Part shown: piece by piece, positions 45,301-57,117 of the stretch | Layout: each line of letters opens with the position of its first letter | Position numbering within the stretch: the first letter of the stretch is position 1 | Assembly: GCA_010909165.1 (NCBI GenBank) | Contig: VJWM01000019.1 | Coordinates: 1,612,001-1,676,000 of the forward strand | Reading direction: 5' to 3' | Source: Anthoceros angustus | Taxonomy: Eukaryota; Streptophyta; Anthocerotopsida; Anthocerotales; Anthocerotaceae | DNA: 64,000 bases | Program-made: the position numbers and the translations under genes | The notes under the pieces: model-generated | What the model saw: the letters and a program-made list of their open reading frames with translations, nothing else | Database searches by the model: none | What the model was told of the DNA's origin: nothing

Positions 45301-46271
45301 ATGTCATCTGTTCCACCTGAACTGACACAGTTGCGAATCTTCAAATATTGGCAGCAAAACAGACCGCTCAATTCTCAGAATGTTGCTGATGCTCTTCAAA
45401 AGTACAACCTCAAGAAAGCTGGTATACAGAAGGCACTTGACAATCTTGCAGACAGTGGAAAGATCTCCTTCAAAGAATATGGCAAGCAGAGAATATACCT
45501 TGCCAAGCAAGACCAGTTTGAAATCCCAAATGCGGAGGAACTGGAGCAGATGAAAAAACTGAACGATGCTTTGCAAGAAGAGCTGGCAGCAGAGAAGAAG
45601 GCAGTGACTGAGCTAGAAGCAGGTGTCATGTCTGTGGTACTTCATCGTTTCGCTGGCATGTCCTTTATCCTGTCATACAGCTAAGTTCTCTCAGTTCTTC
45701 TGTGCAGAGATCCGTTCTGTAGAATCGAATATGACGGGGGAGCAGATTGCTGAGAAAATATCCAAGCTCACTGAAAAGGTGAGCGAACCTCTTGGCTGTC
45801 AGCCTCCCTCCCCCCCCCACCCAGCATATGCGAGCTTGATCTTGTGAGACCCTATCTCGAAATGCACTTTTCAGCTCACAGAAACATCCGCACGCAGATA
45901 GCCAGAATGGAGAAGAAGCTGGCCAAACTTAGAGAAGGACCTCCAGCGATAACAGCAGAAGAAAGACAGAAAATACAAGAGGCATACGAGTCCAAGATGG
46001 CCCAATGGAGAAAGAGGAAGCGAATGTTCAAGGATCTCTGGGATATGATTACTGAAACTATGCCAAGGAACCACGCCGAATTCAAGGTTATCTCTTAACA
46101 TTGGACTTCCCCTGTTCATGGAGCGAACATATTTCTCCCGCATCCTGCTCTTACATTGCATTGTCCTGCTTGTGCCTCTGTGGACAGGAAGAGCTAGGTA
46201 TCGAGACGGATGAGGATGCAGGAGTGAGCTTGCAAAATTTCTGCAACATCTCCAAGAAACAAAAACGCTAG
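45301..46271 (+). CDS. HOP2: Homologous-pairing protein 2 (HOP2/TBPIP)
   Basis: HOP2 works with MND1 to help DMC1/RAD51 filaments capture duplex DNA in meiosis. Four exons agree in phase: 45301-45622, 45708-45778, 45898-46086 and 46188-46271, giving 221 residues, close to the plant family length. The winged-helix domain reads IFKYWQQNRPLNSQNVADAL, KAGIQKALDNLADSGKISFK and YGKQRIYLAKQDQFEI. A long coiled coil follows (LEQMKKLNDALQEELAAEKK, then IRSVESNMTGEQIAEKISKL and EKKLAKLREG). Next is the basic block WRKRKRMFKDLWDMITE, and the end is EELGIETDEDAGVSLQNF. The third exon is entered at CGCAG|ATAGCC; upstream AGs would break the frame. Confidence 0.94.
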
Positions 46272-46674
46272 AAGCGAATTGTATGTTTCCCAGTTGTACT
46301 AAACAGCAATAAAAACATAAGTCCCGTCTGCACCGTCTCAGCTGCAGCACAGTAAGGGCAGAGTACGGCAATACCACACAGGAATACCTCAGAAAACAGT
46401 GCAAAACAAAAAAGGAGGGCACAAATGTAGATGTTATTGCACATTGAAGGAAACCGAACAGAACTGAAGAGAACAACGAAGTCCCTAGCATTCCCCAGCT
46501 GAAAACCCTAGCTGGAGCGGTGGCATTTTAATGCACACGCTCCGCTGGTGAGGGAACCAGCCCTGATGAAGGCCTCATACTTTCTACTCAAACATGCCAA
46601 GCTGCGGAAGCAGCTCAACGTGACTCAAGGTACAAAAAGAATGACTGGATGAACTAAGAAGTATTGAAAACCTT

Positions 46675-47118
46675 TTACGCCTCTTGCAGCTTATCCTCAG
46701 CGTGGGTCTCAATCACCAAGTCTGATGTGGGGTAGGCAACGCAGGTCAGGACATAGCCAGCTGCAACCTGGTCGTCATCCAAGAAAGAGCCATCGCTTTG
46801 GTCGACTGAGCCGTTCTCCACGATTCCGGCGCAGGAAGAGCAGGCTCCCGCCCGGCAAGAAGACGGCAGGTCCAATCCAGCTTCTTCGCCGACTTCCAAA
46901 ATGTACTTGTCATCGGGGACTTCGAGGACGTGCGAGCCGGTCGGGGTCTTGAGCGTCACCTTGTACACGGCGGCCTGAATGCGGCTCTGGGAGGCCTTGA
47001 TCCCGAAGAGCGAGCTGGGGGTGGCCGGCTTCAGCGACACCGAGGTCTTGGAGCAGAAGGAGGAGGCCATGGCCGGGGCCACCACCAGGGACGCCATCGC
47101 TGCTGCTGTGGCCGCCAT
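46675..47118 (-). CDS. Plastid [2Fe-2S] ferredoxin, leaf type
   Basis: Ferredoxin accepts electrons from photosystem I and passes them to FNR, nitrite reductase and thioredoxin reductase in the stroma. This single-exon gene encodes 147 residues. I chose the Met at 47118 ([17 protein letters not shown]) because it starts a typical Ala/Ser-rich transit peptide; the frame is open upstream to 47223. The mature domain begins near residue 50 ([18 protein letters not shown]). The cluster ligands are Cys88, Cys93 and Cys96 in [13 protein letters not shown], and Cys126 in YVLTCVAYP. The [16 protein letters not shown] tail is typical of plant ferredoxins. It is convergent with HOP2 (404 bp between stops). 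SufB, encoded 14 kb away, builds the type of cluster it needs. Confidence 0.95.
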   Translation of the reverse strand: MAATAAAMASLVVAPAMASSFCSKTSVSLKPATPSSLFGIKASQSRIQAAVYKVTLKTPTGSHVLEVPDDKYILEVGEEAGLDLPSSCRAGACSSCAGIVENGSVDQSDGSFLDDDQVAAGYVLTCVAYPTSDLVIETHAEDKLQEA

Positions 47119-48547
47119 AGCTGCGCTTCGCGTCCTCGGTGGCCTGCCGGAGCGGGTCGGGGGGCGTGCTGTGCCTTGCGCTGCTGGAGCTGTGAGCGTG
47201 CTGGAAGCGTGAATGCAATGCAAGGGAGAGTCGGAGGCAAAGATTTGAGGGAAATGACGTGCGGCCAGAGTGTGGTAGCCACAGGTCCCCTGCCGGTTCG
47301 GTTTGCCGAGCCAGGCTTATCCTGCTGCACTGGCCTCCCCGTTCCGTTGTGGCCATGAGACGGGATAAGGAACAGGCGGCGAGCAGGCTCGGGGACCGCT
47401 CCGGCCAATCGCCTGCCTTCACCGGACGAGGCTCGGGCCGCTTGAGCACCATAATCCTCAGTAGCCAATGGCCGCCCGCCTGTTGGTTCCAAAAGGGCTG
47501 TTGAGGAACCATGTTGAAGGCATGACACGTGCCCTGCTGCTTACGTATAGTGATGAGGATGCATCCGATGCCGAGCGCATGAAAGGGCCGTTGCTCGATC
47601 TCGATGGTGATCCACACACAGGCATACAACCTTGTTCATGATCCTCGTCGAAACGGTGGTCATTTAGGGCTTCTTCGTTTTCTTCTTTCTCTCTTTCACG
47701 TCTTTGGATTGGAACATCGTTCTCCATCTCTTTGCCTTCAAGGTCTGTTTCGATCTTGTGGTTTTCGATGGAGTGAGTTTATCCCTTGTCTTGAAAAACA
47801 AGAACCTGCTGTTTCCTTTTTGTCCTCTTCTTGTATCAGACTGTGAGAAGTTGGGCGGAAATTCACACTTTCAGCTTGCACTAAAGCACGAATCTATCAG
47901 TCCTATGTGAAACACCTCGAGCGAGCCATGGAAGTTTGTGAGCTTGTCAAAGTGCCTCATCCAACGGCCCAGTTCTGCCTTCTCACATGTGTCGCAATGA
48001 GTGGACATACCCGGCCAGATTTGTGCTTTACTGCATGCTGAAAGTGCGAATTTCAACCCAACTTCCCACAAACTGATAGAAGAAGAGAAGAAGAGAAAAA
48101 GTGAAAAAGATAAAAAGAGAAAGGAGGTCCTTGTTCATCATACTCCACTGAAACGTCTTAAGGGCTTCTTCAAGCCTTTCTTCTCTTCCTTTAAGTCTTT
48201 GGATCTGGAACCTACAGTAGTTCCGAATCTCTTTGCCTTCATGATCTGTTTCGATTTTGTATTTCTTGATGGAGCGAGTTCATTCCATTGTCTGCAAAAC
48301 AAGGACCTCCTTTCTCTTTTCCTCTTCTTCTATCAGTTTGTGGGAAGAGTCGGACTTTCAGCGTGCAGTAAAGCACAAATCTGTTAGTCTATGTGAGACA
48401 ACTGTTGCGTTTATCGAGCCAGCCATGGAAGTTGCGCGCATATCAAAGTGCCTCATCCAAGTGACCAGTTATGGCTTCTCACATGTGTGGCAGTATGTGG
48501 TCCATGGTACGAGCTAGTCTGGGTGACTGTACAGGTTGACAGCGCTT
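47119..48547. repeat. Intergenic region with two copies of a ~430-bp repeat
   Basis: No supported gene. 47470-47905 and 48125-48390 share blocks such as TTGTTCAT, GGGCTTCTTC and ATCTCTTTGCCTTCA with each other and with 51090-51400. Each copy precedes or follows a dioxygenase copy, so it belongs to the duplicated unit. 47119-47470 is the GC-rich promoter side of ferredoxin. Confidence 0.6.
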
Positions 48548-50654
48548 TCAGGCAATGGACTTCAAGCATTCTGTGTTGTGGGGCATGCTCCTCCAACGTC
48601 CCTCCGGCTCGTCCTCATAAAAATACGTGCCGTGATAACCGTATGGAACTCGCTGCGGAAGTTGCAGCTTTGCCACAGGCTCTCCGCTGAAGTCCTGCGC
48701 ATCTATGATGTACAAATACAACACACCAACGCACAACCCCTTACCTTGTGTGGACACGAACACCACATGGAATTGTGCTGACTTGACTACCAATTTCAAA
48801 GCACAAGGATTGGGTGGCGATGGGATGGAGCAAAAGGTCGGTCTTTCGTAGGAGATTCCTGCTTCCTCGTCGTGCACATAGGCAACCACCCATCCGTCAT
48901 CCTCGTCCTGGGAATTGGGCCTTGACACAAAGGATGGTTCTGACACTCCCCAGCCGGTTCCCAGGTCGTGAAACTCTTACCTTCAACTCCTACAGGCAAC
49001 AAGTGCTCAGCAGATTAAGAGCTTAATTGGAGCTCAATGTTACCACAGCTGGCTGCTGTGCGAAACTCCGATATGCAGCGAACCGCCTTTGCAGGTTGTG
49101 GGAGTGTCAGCTTGGCCCAACCTTTCATAGGGGGGACACCTGCAAGATCACGCACGTACAGCTGTAACACTTGCCAGGGACAAGAACTGGATGGAGGATC
49201 GTGTATGCTTGATTGTGGCAAGAGCATACCAGTAGATTCCCTCGCCTCTGCCACATTGTACTGAGTCATGTAGCCGTATTTGTTGTTGACACCGGTGTGA
49301 GAACGGTTTATAGTCGGAAATTCCCCACAGAAGCTGTATCCCGAGAGATCACGCTCCGAAACATCACCTGTGCCCAGAAAAGGGTTGCCGTTACAAAGGG
49401 CTGCTGGGCCTGGCTTCGTGTTGTGATGTTCAGGAAAGGTACCTGTGACCATATCAAAGCGCAACTCGTGGACATACCCGGCCAGGGCTCCGTCATTGGC
49501 AGGGTCTGGTGCATGTTTAGGATCCATATTCTGCAGACCCCGAGCCCACCACTCCTTCCGATCTGCTGGATTTGGCAAAGGGATGACGGATCTTCTTGAC
49601 CGGACCCCAATCACTACAACCTACCGCATGATTCACATGATTGAATCAGCTCACTTTCAAGAGAATCCAAAATACATGTCCACAATGCAATAGATTCTTC
49701 CAGGCTGGTGAAACAAGTCCTCACCTCGTCCCCCTCCTCGAAGGAATTCACCTTGTGCAGAGTGGCTTGTCTCTACAGGGTTCCACTTTGTAGACTGGCT
49801 GTCACCATAGCGGGGGAGTATCCCAACTCGGGATCTGTAATGCTCTTCAAACTCCAGCAGGCTGTTATCCAGCAGCATAGCAGGTTCAATTACGTATACG
49901 AGCAGGCACGAAGGGATTGAGTGCGCCAGCGGCTGCTGTAGATGCTCACCTTTCTCCTCTGCAAAGGAAACACCATCACTGTCACTGAGCTTGCAACTTC
50001 CGGCATCGTCCCTCGCCAATAAAATGAGCATACCGTCTTGTGATGGCAAGTTCGTTGCACAAGCCGCAGTGGTCCAGCTCCAAGTCGATCTTATGAGCCA
50101 GCCTTTCACCATCAGCTGCACATCCCAATGCTATCCATAGGTTTCAATCTCTGCAATTGTGCTTGAATGACAAGGAGAGCGGGAGCATGTCAAAGATGAC
50201 CAGGTCGTTCGTTTCTGGGTCACGCTGGAACATATCTACGACAGTTTGCTACCTCTTGTCTGATATGTCCAGGCTAGGGAAGTAAGCTCTCGGTGGAATT
50301 TATGACTAGGAGGCAGATGTCTTACCACAGGGTGAGCACTGAAGGGACGGTTCCATTGGCCGTTACAGCCATCCCAGGCAGCGATGGTGGTCAGGTCTGA
50401 CATCCCTGTCCGGCCCAGCAGCTGCTCGGCAGCGTACATCCGCTCGTCGCGCTTCCCGCAGTGAGAGGTCCAGGCGTGAATCAACATTTTTTTGCACGAC
50501 TGCCCGCAACAGAAATGGATCCAATGGCGCCAAACCCACAAACCGTTTTGAGAGGCGGACGCCAGGACTGCCTGTTGAAGCTGGATTCGGTCGGAGAAGT
50601 TGGACATGTCCCAGCGCCGGGAAGCATCCGTGCAAGGTGTGGAGCCGAAGCCAT
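48548..50654 (-). pseudogene. Carotenoid cleavage dioxygenase, decayed copy 1
   Basis: A minus-strand relative of the gene at 51605-54862. It keeps an exon 1-like start (near 50654; LARMLPG-like residues), part of exon 4 joined directly to it (LTTIAAWDGCNGQWNRP then AHPVV), and later exons: CGLCNELAITR, RVGILPRYGDS, EWWARGLQNMDPKHAPD, GDVSERDLSGYSFCGEFPTI, SQDEDDGWVVAYVHDEEAGI and PQRVPYGYHGTYFYEDEPE. Exons encoding the N-terminal propeller blades (YVRNG and DGMLHATYF in the sister copy) are missing. Most of the exon encoding IFFDFPL is deleted. A 2-bp loss shifts the frame before NSFEEGDE. The His of the HELAI motif, an iron ligand in this family, is Asn here (codon AAC). It is therefore not expected to work. 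Confidence 0.85.
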
Positions 50655-51604
50655 GGCGTTGGTGATGGAAGAAAGGGCACTTTGAGAGGAGGAAGAGCGC
50701 AGTCGCAGTGAGCCAACTCGGTGCCGTGCTCCTGCTGCTTGGGGAGGTTGAGCAGAAATGGCTGGATTTGCTGGCTCTACATCTTGTGCAGTTCGAGACC
50801 CGGTTAAACTCCCTTTCTATTTCCTGGCCATGGATCCAGGATTTTCATCCAATTGGTGCATTGAACCCTCGGGGCCTTCGCCCATCGTCTGGCGTCAAAG
50901 CGACTGCCGGCCCCGGGCAGGGATTGGTTAGGTTGGCGGTTGCTGTCTCTTGCGAAGCCAAAGACTTTCTTGTGAGCAGGTCGAGTCAGTCTATTATGGT
51001 TGCGGTGCTGGTGATGGACAGGTGAGATAGCTTAGGGAGATGATAGCCCTAGACTCTCCTGGAAGGATGTTGGATCCAGAAGTGCTGCTGAGGAACCATG
51101 TTCCAGACATGACAAGAGAACTGCTGCTTGGGCGTGCTGATGAGGAGGCATGCAATGCCGGACACATGAAAGGTCCATTGGTGGTGAATGGTCATTTCTA
51201 TCTACAGTATAAACTTGTTCATGATACTCTACTGAAACCTTCAAAGGGCTTCTTCAGCTTCTCCTTTCTTCCTTCTTCCTTTCAAGTCTTAGGATCTGGA
51301 ACCTGGTTCTGCATCTCTTTGCCTTCAGGATTTGCTTCGATTTTGTATTTCTTGATGGAGCAAGTTCATCCGTTGTCTTAAACTCAAGGACCTTCTATCA
51401 AGGTAGCCATAACTGTGGCGAGCAAGTCAAAGTGCCTCATCCAAGCGCCCAATGATGCCCTCTCTCACAGGTGTGGCAGCATGTGGTCCATGGTACGAGC
51501 TAGTCTACAATGGTTGACAGTGCATTCAGCCAATGCACTTTGAAACCCTACTTGCAGTCTGTGTTGTGGGGCATGCTCCTCCATAGTCCGTCAAGCAGCT
51601 CTGC
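50655..51604. other. Spacer between dioxygenase copies, with third repeat copy
   Basis: 50700-51080 has no recognisable gene. 51090-51525 is the third copy of the repeat seen at 47470 and 48125. It joins the sequence GTACGAGCTAGTCT seen also at ~48508, marking the duplication unit. Confidence 0.55.
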
Positions 51605-54600
51605 TTAGTGGGAAGTCTTGGTTCTGGCGAGCACGTGCTCCGGCTCCTCCTCATAAAAATACGTGCCATGATAACCATATGGAACTCGCTGCGGAAGTTG
51701 CAGCTTTGCCGCAGGCTCTCCGCTGAAGTTCTGTGCATCTATGATGTACAACTGCAACACATCCACGCCACTTTTCTTGTGAGGACACGAACACCACATG
51801 ACCTTGTGCTGAGTCCTGAATACATACTAATTTCAAAGCACAAGGTTGGGTGGGATGGGACGGAGCAAAAGGCCGGTCTTACGTAGGAGATTCCTGCTTC
51901 CTCGTTGTGAACATAGGCAACCACCCATCCGTCATCCTCGTCCTGGGAATTGGGCCTTGCCACAAAGGATGGTTCTGACACTCCCCAGCCGGTTCCCTGG
52001 TCATGAAACTCCACCTTCAACTCCTGAAGGCAACAAGTGCTCAGCAGATTACATAGTCAGTTGGAGCATCAATGCTACTACAACTGGCTGTTTAAACATT
52101 CCGAAATGCAGCGAACATCCTTTGCAGATTGTGGGAATGTCAGCTTGGCCCAACCTTTCATAGGGGGAACACCTGCAAGATCACGCACGTACAGCTGTAA
52201 CAATCGCCAGGGATAATTAAGAACTGGATGGAGAACAGTGTATGGTCAATAGTGGGCAGTGCATACTATGTAGTATATTCCCTCGCCTTTTCCGTGTTGG
52301 ACAGAGTCATGTAGCCGTATTTGTTCTTGATACCGGTGTAAGAACGGTTTATGGTTGGACATTCCCCAGAGATGGTGTATCTCGAAAGATCACGCTCCGA
52401 AACATCACCTGTGCCCAGAAAAGGGTTGCCCTTGAACGATACCATTTACAAAGGGCTGCTGGGCCTAGCTTCGTGTTGTGATGTTGAGGAAAGGTGCCTG
52501 TAACCATATTAAAGCGCCACTCGTGGACATACCCGGCCAGGGATCCGTCCATGGCAGGATCCGGTGCATGTTTAGGATCCACATTCTGCAGACCCCGAGC
52601 CCACCACTCCTTTCGATCTACTTCGTTTGGCAAAGGAATGATGGGTCTTCTTGACCGGATCCCAATCACTACAACCTACCCCATGATTCACATGATTATG
52701 GCGTCAATCGATATCAGCTCGGTTTCAGGAGAATCCACAATGCATGGCCAGAATGGAATCGATTCTTCCAGACTGGTGAAACAAGTCCTCACCTCGTCAC
52801 CATCCTCGAAGGAATTCACCTTGTGCCACGAGTGGCCTGGCTCTACAGGAAACCACTTTGTAGACTTGCTGTCACCATAGCGAGGGAGTATCCCAACTCG
52901 GCATGCGTAATTCTCTTCAAATTCCACCAGGCTGCGATCCAGCAGCCGAGCAGGTTCAGAGCAGGCACGGAGGGTTTGGGTGCGCCAGGCGGTTGCTGTC
53001 GATGCTCACCTTCCTCCTCTCAAGAGGCGACACACGTTGATGACGAGAGGAAAGTCGAAGAAGATAGTATAGCTGCAAGAGGAAACACCACCACTGTCAC
53101 TCCGCATTGAGCTTGCAACTTCCGGCATCGTCTCGCGCACGAATGGAATGAACAGACCGTCTTATGATGGCAAGCTCGTGGCAAAAGACACAGCGGTCCA
53201 GCTCCAAGTCGATTTTATATACTAGCCTGTCACCATCAGCTGCACATCCCAGTGCCATCCATAGTTTCAAGTCTTCGTAACTGTATTTGGGTCCCAAGGG
53301 GAGCAGGAGCATGCCAAACACGTAGTTCTCACCAGACCAGACTGCAAGCTGGCAATAGGGCTTGCTGGGGTTGAAGCCAAAGATGACCAGCTCCTTCGTT
53401 TCTGGGTCACGCTGAACACATTTGTAACCACAATCACCTAAGCATTGTCTGACGTAATATTTCCAGGGACGAGAGCTCTGGGTGGAATTCATGACTGGCA
53501 CGCAGGTGCTTTACCTGGGGGTGAGACGTGACGCGACGGGTCCATTGGCCGTTACAGCCATCCCAGGCAGCGATGGTGGTCAGGTCTGACAGATTGAACT
53601 CATGGGGAAGGTCGCCTTCAGCAATGGCGAAGTACCTTCCAGCGTGTTGGAACACATGAGTATTGCATGTGGGCTTGGTCACCCTGAAAAACCGCATCTA
53701 CGTGGGGACACATTCAGAGTGAGCGCAGTTGCTGACTCAGTCTACAGGTGCATGATGGTGATGGTGGTGGTGAGGGATACCAGGTTGAAGAAATGGCTCA
53801 GGGCGATAGCCCCAGCATCCCCATGGAAGGACGTCAACCAAACGCGCCCTCCTCTCTCCTTTTCAAGCTCGTAGCATTCCGTGCTAACATATCTGTTGAG
53901 GTAAGCAGCCGTTCCTCCCTCCTCGAAGTAGGTTGCGTGAAGCATCCCATCAGCCTCAAATGGGTGGTACTCCAGTAATCCGAAGGGGCTACTCATGCCG
54001 TTCCCTCCAAACTGAGGATTGGGACCTGCACAGCCAGCTCCACGCTGCTCCATTCAAACCCCCTCCCATTCCCGACAGTGACAGACCGTCTTCAGACCCA
54101 CCCCTCTTCGGGTCAGAGAAATTTGCACATGACTGGTGAACACGTTCCCAGGCCACTCACCATTCCTAACGTACACTCCAGGTGGGAAGTCTGTCGGAAT
54201 GGCCCCAGACACCACCCGCACCGCCGTCTTCTTCCCAATCTCCGCCACAGGAGCCCAATTCCCCTGCAGACACGGATTTCAGTATTGTTCTCTTTCCAGT
54301 GTCAGAGACGTGCAGAACCTGCAACTGCCAAAGAATGGGCACCGGATTCCCAATCTGAACAGACTAGTCATGCACTACTACCACCCACCGCGAAATGATT
54401 GACAGAGAACTGTGCTTCTTTGAACAGCGAGTGCGCCACTTGAGTCAGAACCCGCTCCTGACGCCGTTGGCAATTCTTCCAATCCTCTGCAACAAATTCA
54501 CCTGTTTCTGAACAGGCTTCACAAAGCTGGGCTCGGAAGCTCCCTCAACAACAGCCTGACGGCGCGAATCATGGACATCCCGCCAAGCAGCTGGCTCCTC

Positions 54601-54862
54601 TATCTCAAGTACTCGGCAGCGTACATCCGCTCCTCGCGCTTCCTGCAGTGACACGTCCAGGCTTGAATCAAATTTGATCTTCGCAACACTGCCCGCAACC
54701 GAAATGAATATGGTACTGATCGAATCGCGCCAAACCCACAAACCGTTTGAGAGGCGGACACCAGGACTGCCCCCTGAAGCTCAGCAGTGTGGAGTCGGTC
54801 GGAGAAGTTGGACATGTCCCACTTCCGGGGAGCCTCCGTGCAAGGTGCGGAGCAGAAGCCAT
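51605..54862 (-). CDS. Carotenoid cleavage dioxygenase (RPE65/CCD family)
   Basis: CCDs are non-haem Fe(II) beta-propeller enzymes that split carotenoid double bases of the polyene chain with O2. Exons on the minus strand with agreeing phase: 54161-54263 (GNWAPVAEIG...YVRN), 53781-54025 (GPNPQFGGNG, HPFEADGMLHATYF), 53515-53697 (THVFQHAGRYFAIAEGDLP, TSHPQ), 53333-53411 (DPETKELVIFGFN), 53158-53239 (CVFCHELAIIR), 53010-53072 (YTIFFDFPLVINVCRLLRGG), 52793-52931 (RVGILPRYGDS, HSWHKVNSFEDGDE), 52498-52675 (VVVIGIRSRR, EWWARGLQN), one ending at 52408 (GDVSERDLS, YTGIKNKYGYM), 51883-52023 (EPSFVARPNSQDEDDGWVVA) and 51605-51751 (LYIIDAQNFSGEP, PYGYHGTYF). The four iron His candidates are all present: SHP, CHELA, WHKVNSF and YGYHGT. 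Exon 1 (about 54450-54862) and the 52030-52380 part are unsettled. One intron (52409-52497) begins with GC. Subclass and substrate are unknown. Confidence 0.82.
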
Positions 54863-56311
54863 GGCCGATTCCAACGTCAACGCAAGCGTGTCTCCCCGCG
54901 CACTCCTGGTGATGGAGAACAGCGTAATTTGAAGAGGAGGAGAGTGCAGCAATCTGATGAAGAGGAGGAGGCTGTGGCAGTCGCAGTCAGCCGACTGAGT
55001 GCCGTGCGCCTGCTGCTGTGGAGGTTGAGCAGGTTCCGGTTCTGCTGCATGGGCAGGTTGAGCAGATTCCTGTTCTGTGGATCCAGGATTTGCATGGAAG
55101 AAGAAGAAGTAGTCTCTTATAGTCGCTCGAACAGAATTGTTCCATCCTGTTTCAACTTGACCCATAGTGGACTTGCACCAAGGGCATCCACTAAACACCA
55201 ACAGCTCTCAACAACCCATCGAAGTACCGATCTGAGAGCAGGATGCTTAACAGCGGCGTTCCTATACATGTGTGTCCATTTGGCCCAAGAAGGTTACCCA
55301 CCAACTTCTCTGTTCCCACCAAGTATCTCATCGATTTTTAAGGTTACCGACTGGATCCTTGAGCTTGAGTACCGAGCAGCTCCACAAGTCTAACATTCTC
55401 CTTGGGAAGTTTGGGACCAAGGTGGGGCCAAACACAGTCTTGGGTGATACACCCAAACACGTAGGTCTCTGTTTTGTGGCGGGCCGGTGTGCTATGTGCT
55501 GAGTGCCCTGGCCCTCTAGTCTTTCGTTTTGATCTGTCCGGACCATGTGCCGGGCTCGTCGTCTATTTCTCATCTTCATAATGTTTTGAAAGGAAGCGCA
55601 CTCGCAGTGATTAAGAATGCTGCAAAAGCCATGCCTGCACGCTGTTTGTGGCTTTGGATAGCAGCGTCTCAGGTCGCACGTTGAGGACCACCCCCCACCC
55701 AACGCTGGCGGGGGCATGGTGCCATCGCCTTACGCACGTTGCACATTATTGGCGATCAATGTAGGAGTCCCATGTGGAGCTGAATGACTGAAATTGAAAA
55801 TGAATGGACTCTGTGGTTTTGCTTACATAACAATAAGGAAAGGTGTCCATGGTGTCCTTGCGTGAGGAGGCCATGTGAGGAGTGAGGAGGGATGTGGGGT
55901 TCATGGGGGGAGATGCTGGCGCCGCCGCCGCAGCAACAGTACTGCATGTACTCCGACATTTTTATGTCATGAAAGCTCACATGTTGTACACATGTGGCTT
56001 CGTCAAGTCTGAAATGCAGAATCTGAGGTGAGTCGGTGGAATGAGTGACTTACCTCCGCCAGGAACTGCTTTTCTCTATCCTGAGTTCTCTTCAACTATT
56101 TTTATATGCATCCTGGCTGTCTTCGAAATGCTTTCGCGCTACGTCTAAGAAATGTTGTGCCGCCTGCTCTTTTCTCGTGGATGGCTTGGTTGCAGGCAGG
56201 AACAGGCGAGGATGATGTGCATGCAGCAAAGAATGGACTGACATTTTTGGACGCATTCAGTGCATTGTAGCGGCGGCAAATGCCACAAGATGCAGGAACA
56301 AATGATATTTT
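54863..56311. other. Intergenic, no gene seen
   Basis: 54990-55110 holds a short repeat rich in CAGGTTGAGCAGATTCC/GAGCAGGTTCCGG. 55530-56300 has no supported ORF. Long ORFs here are not conserved anywhere else in the window. Confidence 0.45.
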
Positions 56312-56650
56312 ATTGAGGTGAACAGAAGGGGAGAGGAGGAATTGAGCTCCCTACCTAAAATCACCTACCGCACCCACAATGTCATATGCAAGAAGAATAA
56401 ACGGCCTGCAAACCACGGGACATAGGAAGGATGTCGCCGTCTTGTGGAGGATCGCTGTTGAGAATGCCCGTTGAAGGGCAATTGAAACCCGCTGTCGAAA
56501 GTATGCTGCGAAGTACGAGAGGGACAGCCCCGCCTCGTGCTTGCGAGCATGGTAAGCTTTGGCACAAGACTTGACAAATTTAGTCCTCAGCCATTGCTCC
56601 ATACGTTTCTAGTGCAAGCGGAATAAAGAGGTGGCCGCTTACATCCTGCT
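56312..56650 (-). repeat. Third copy of the dispersed repeat, possible non-LTR retrotransposon tail
   Basis: Diverged copy of 3668-4050 and 14385-14735. Its minus strand is the most readable: TKFVKSCAKAYHARKHEAG, LSLSYFAAYFRQRVSIALQR and a stop near 56351. A weak likeness to the region after RT in non-LTR elements is my only clue to its nature. Confidence 0.5.
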
Positions 56651-57117
56651 ATATTTGCACACGTTGAGCAGCGGCTCTCCAAGATATATGCAGGTAGTCA
56701 TTCCACTTTTCCTGGCGCCTGTGACTACACATCCTTAGCATCACTTCGCATATTTAATTTGCTTTCTCCACATGACCTTCAGTCTCTGGATGATAAGCGG
56801 ATGTTTTTTAACCCTGACATGGCATCCTTGATGGCAGCATGCTCACACTGTATTTTGGGTATTTAAGTCTGGGGGAGTTGAGAGGTCCGCTTGACTGTGC
56901 CCTCTCTCTGCTGCCTTGGGTTTGAGATGTGGAATGTGATGTCTTATCTTCACTTGGACAGATGATTGTTACGAGTAATCCTACCTACTATTAAGGGAGA
57001 CAACACCATAATATTTGAACCGGCGGAATATACATCAAGCGGCTTTATGCATGAATATACGCTGAACCGGGTTGTGGATGGTCACTAAATCGATGTTCAT
57101 GTATGTAGTCGCGGATA
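56651..57117. other. No gene seen
   Basis: Mixed sequence without a supported ORF or an identifiable repeat partner. Confidence 0.4.

Noticed and set aside
45871-46491. 206-codon minus ORF over the end of HOP2
   Set aside because: Antisense to spliced HOP2 exons, with no motif of its own.
46910-47629. 239-codon minus ORF overlapping ferredoxin in another frame
   Set aside because: Overlaps the transit peptide and promoter of ferredoxin. It is low-complexity and GC-driven.
54674-55393. 239-codon plus-strand ORF
   Set aside because: Antisense to exon 1 of the dioxygenase, then continues into unconserved DNA with no domain.
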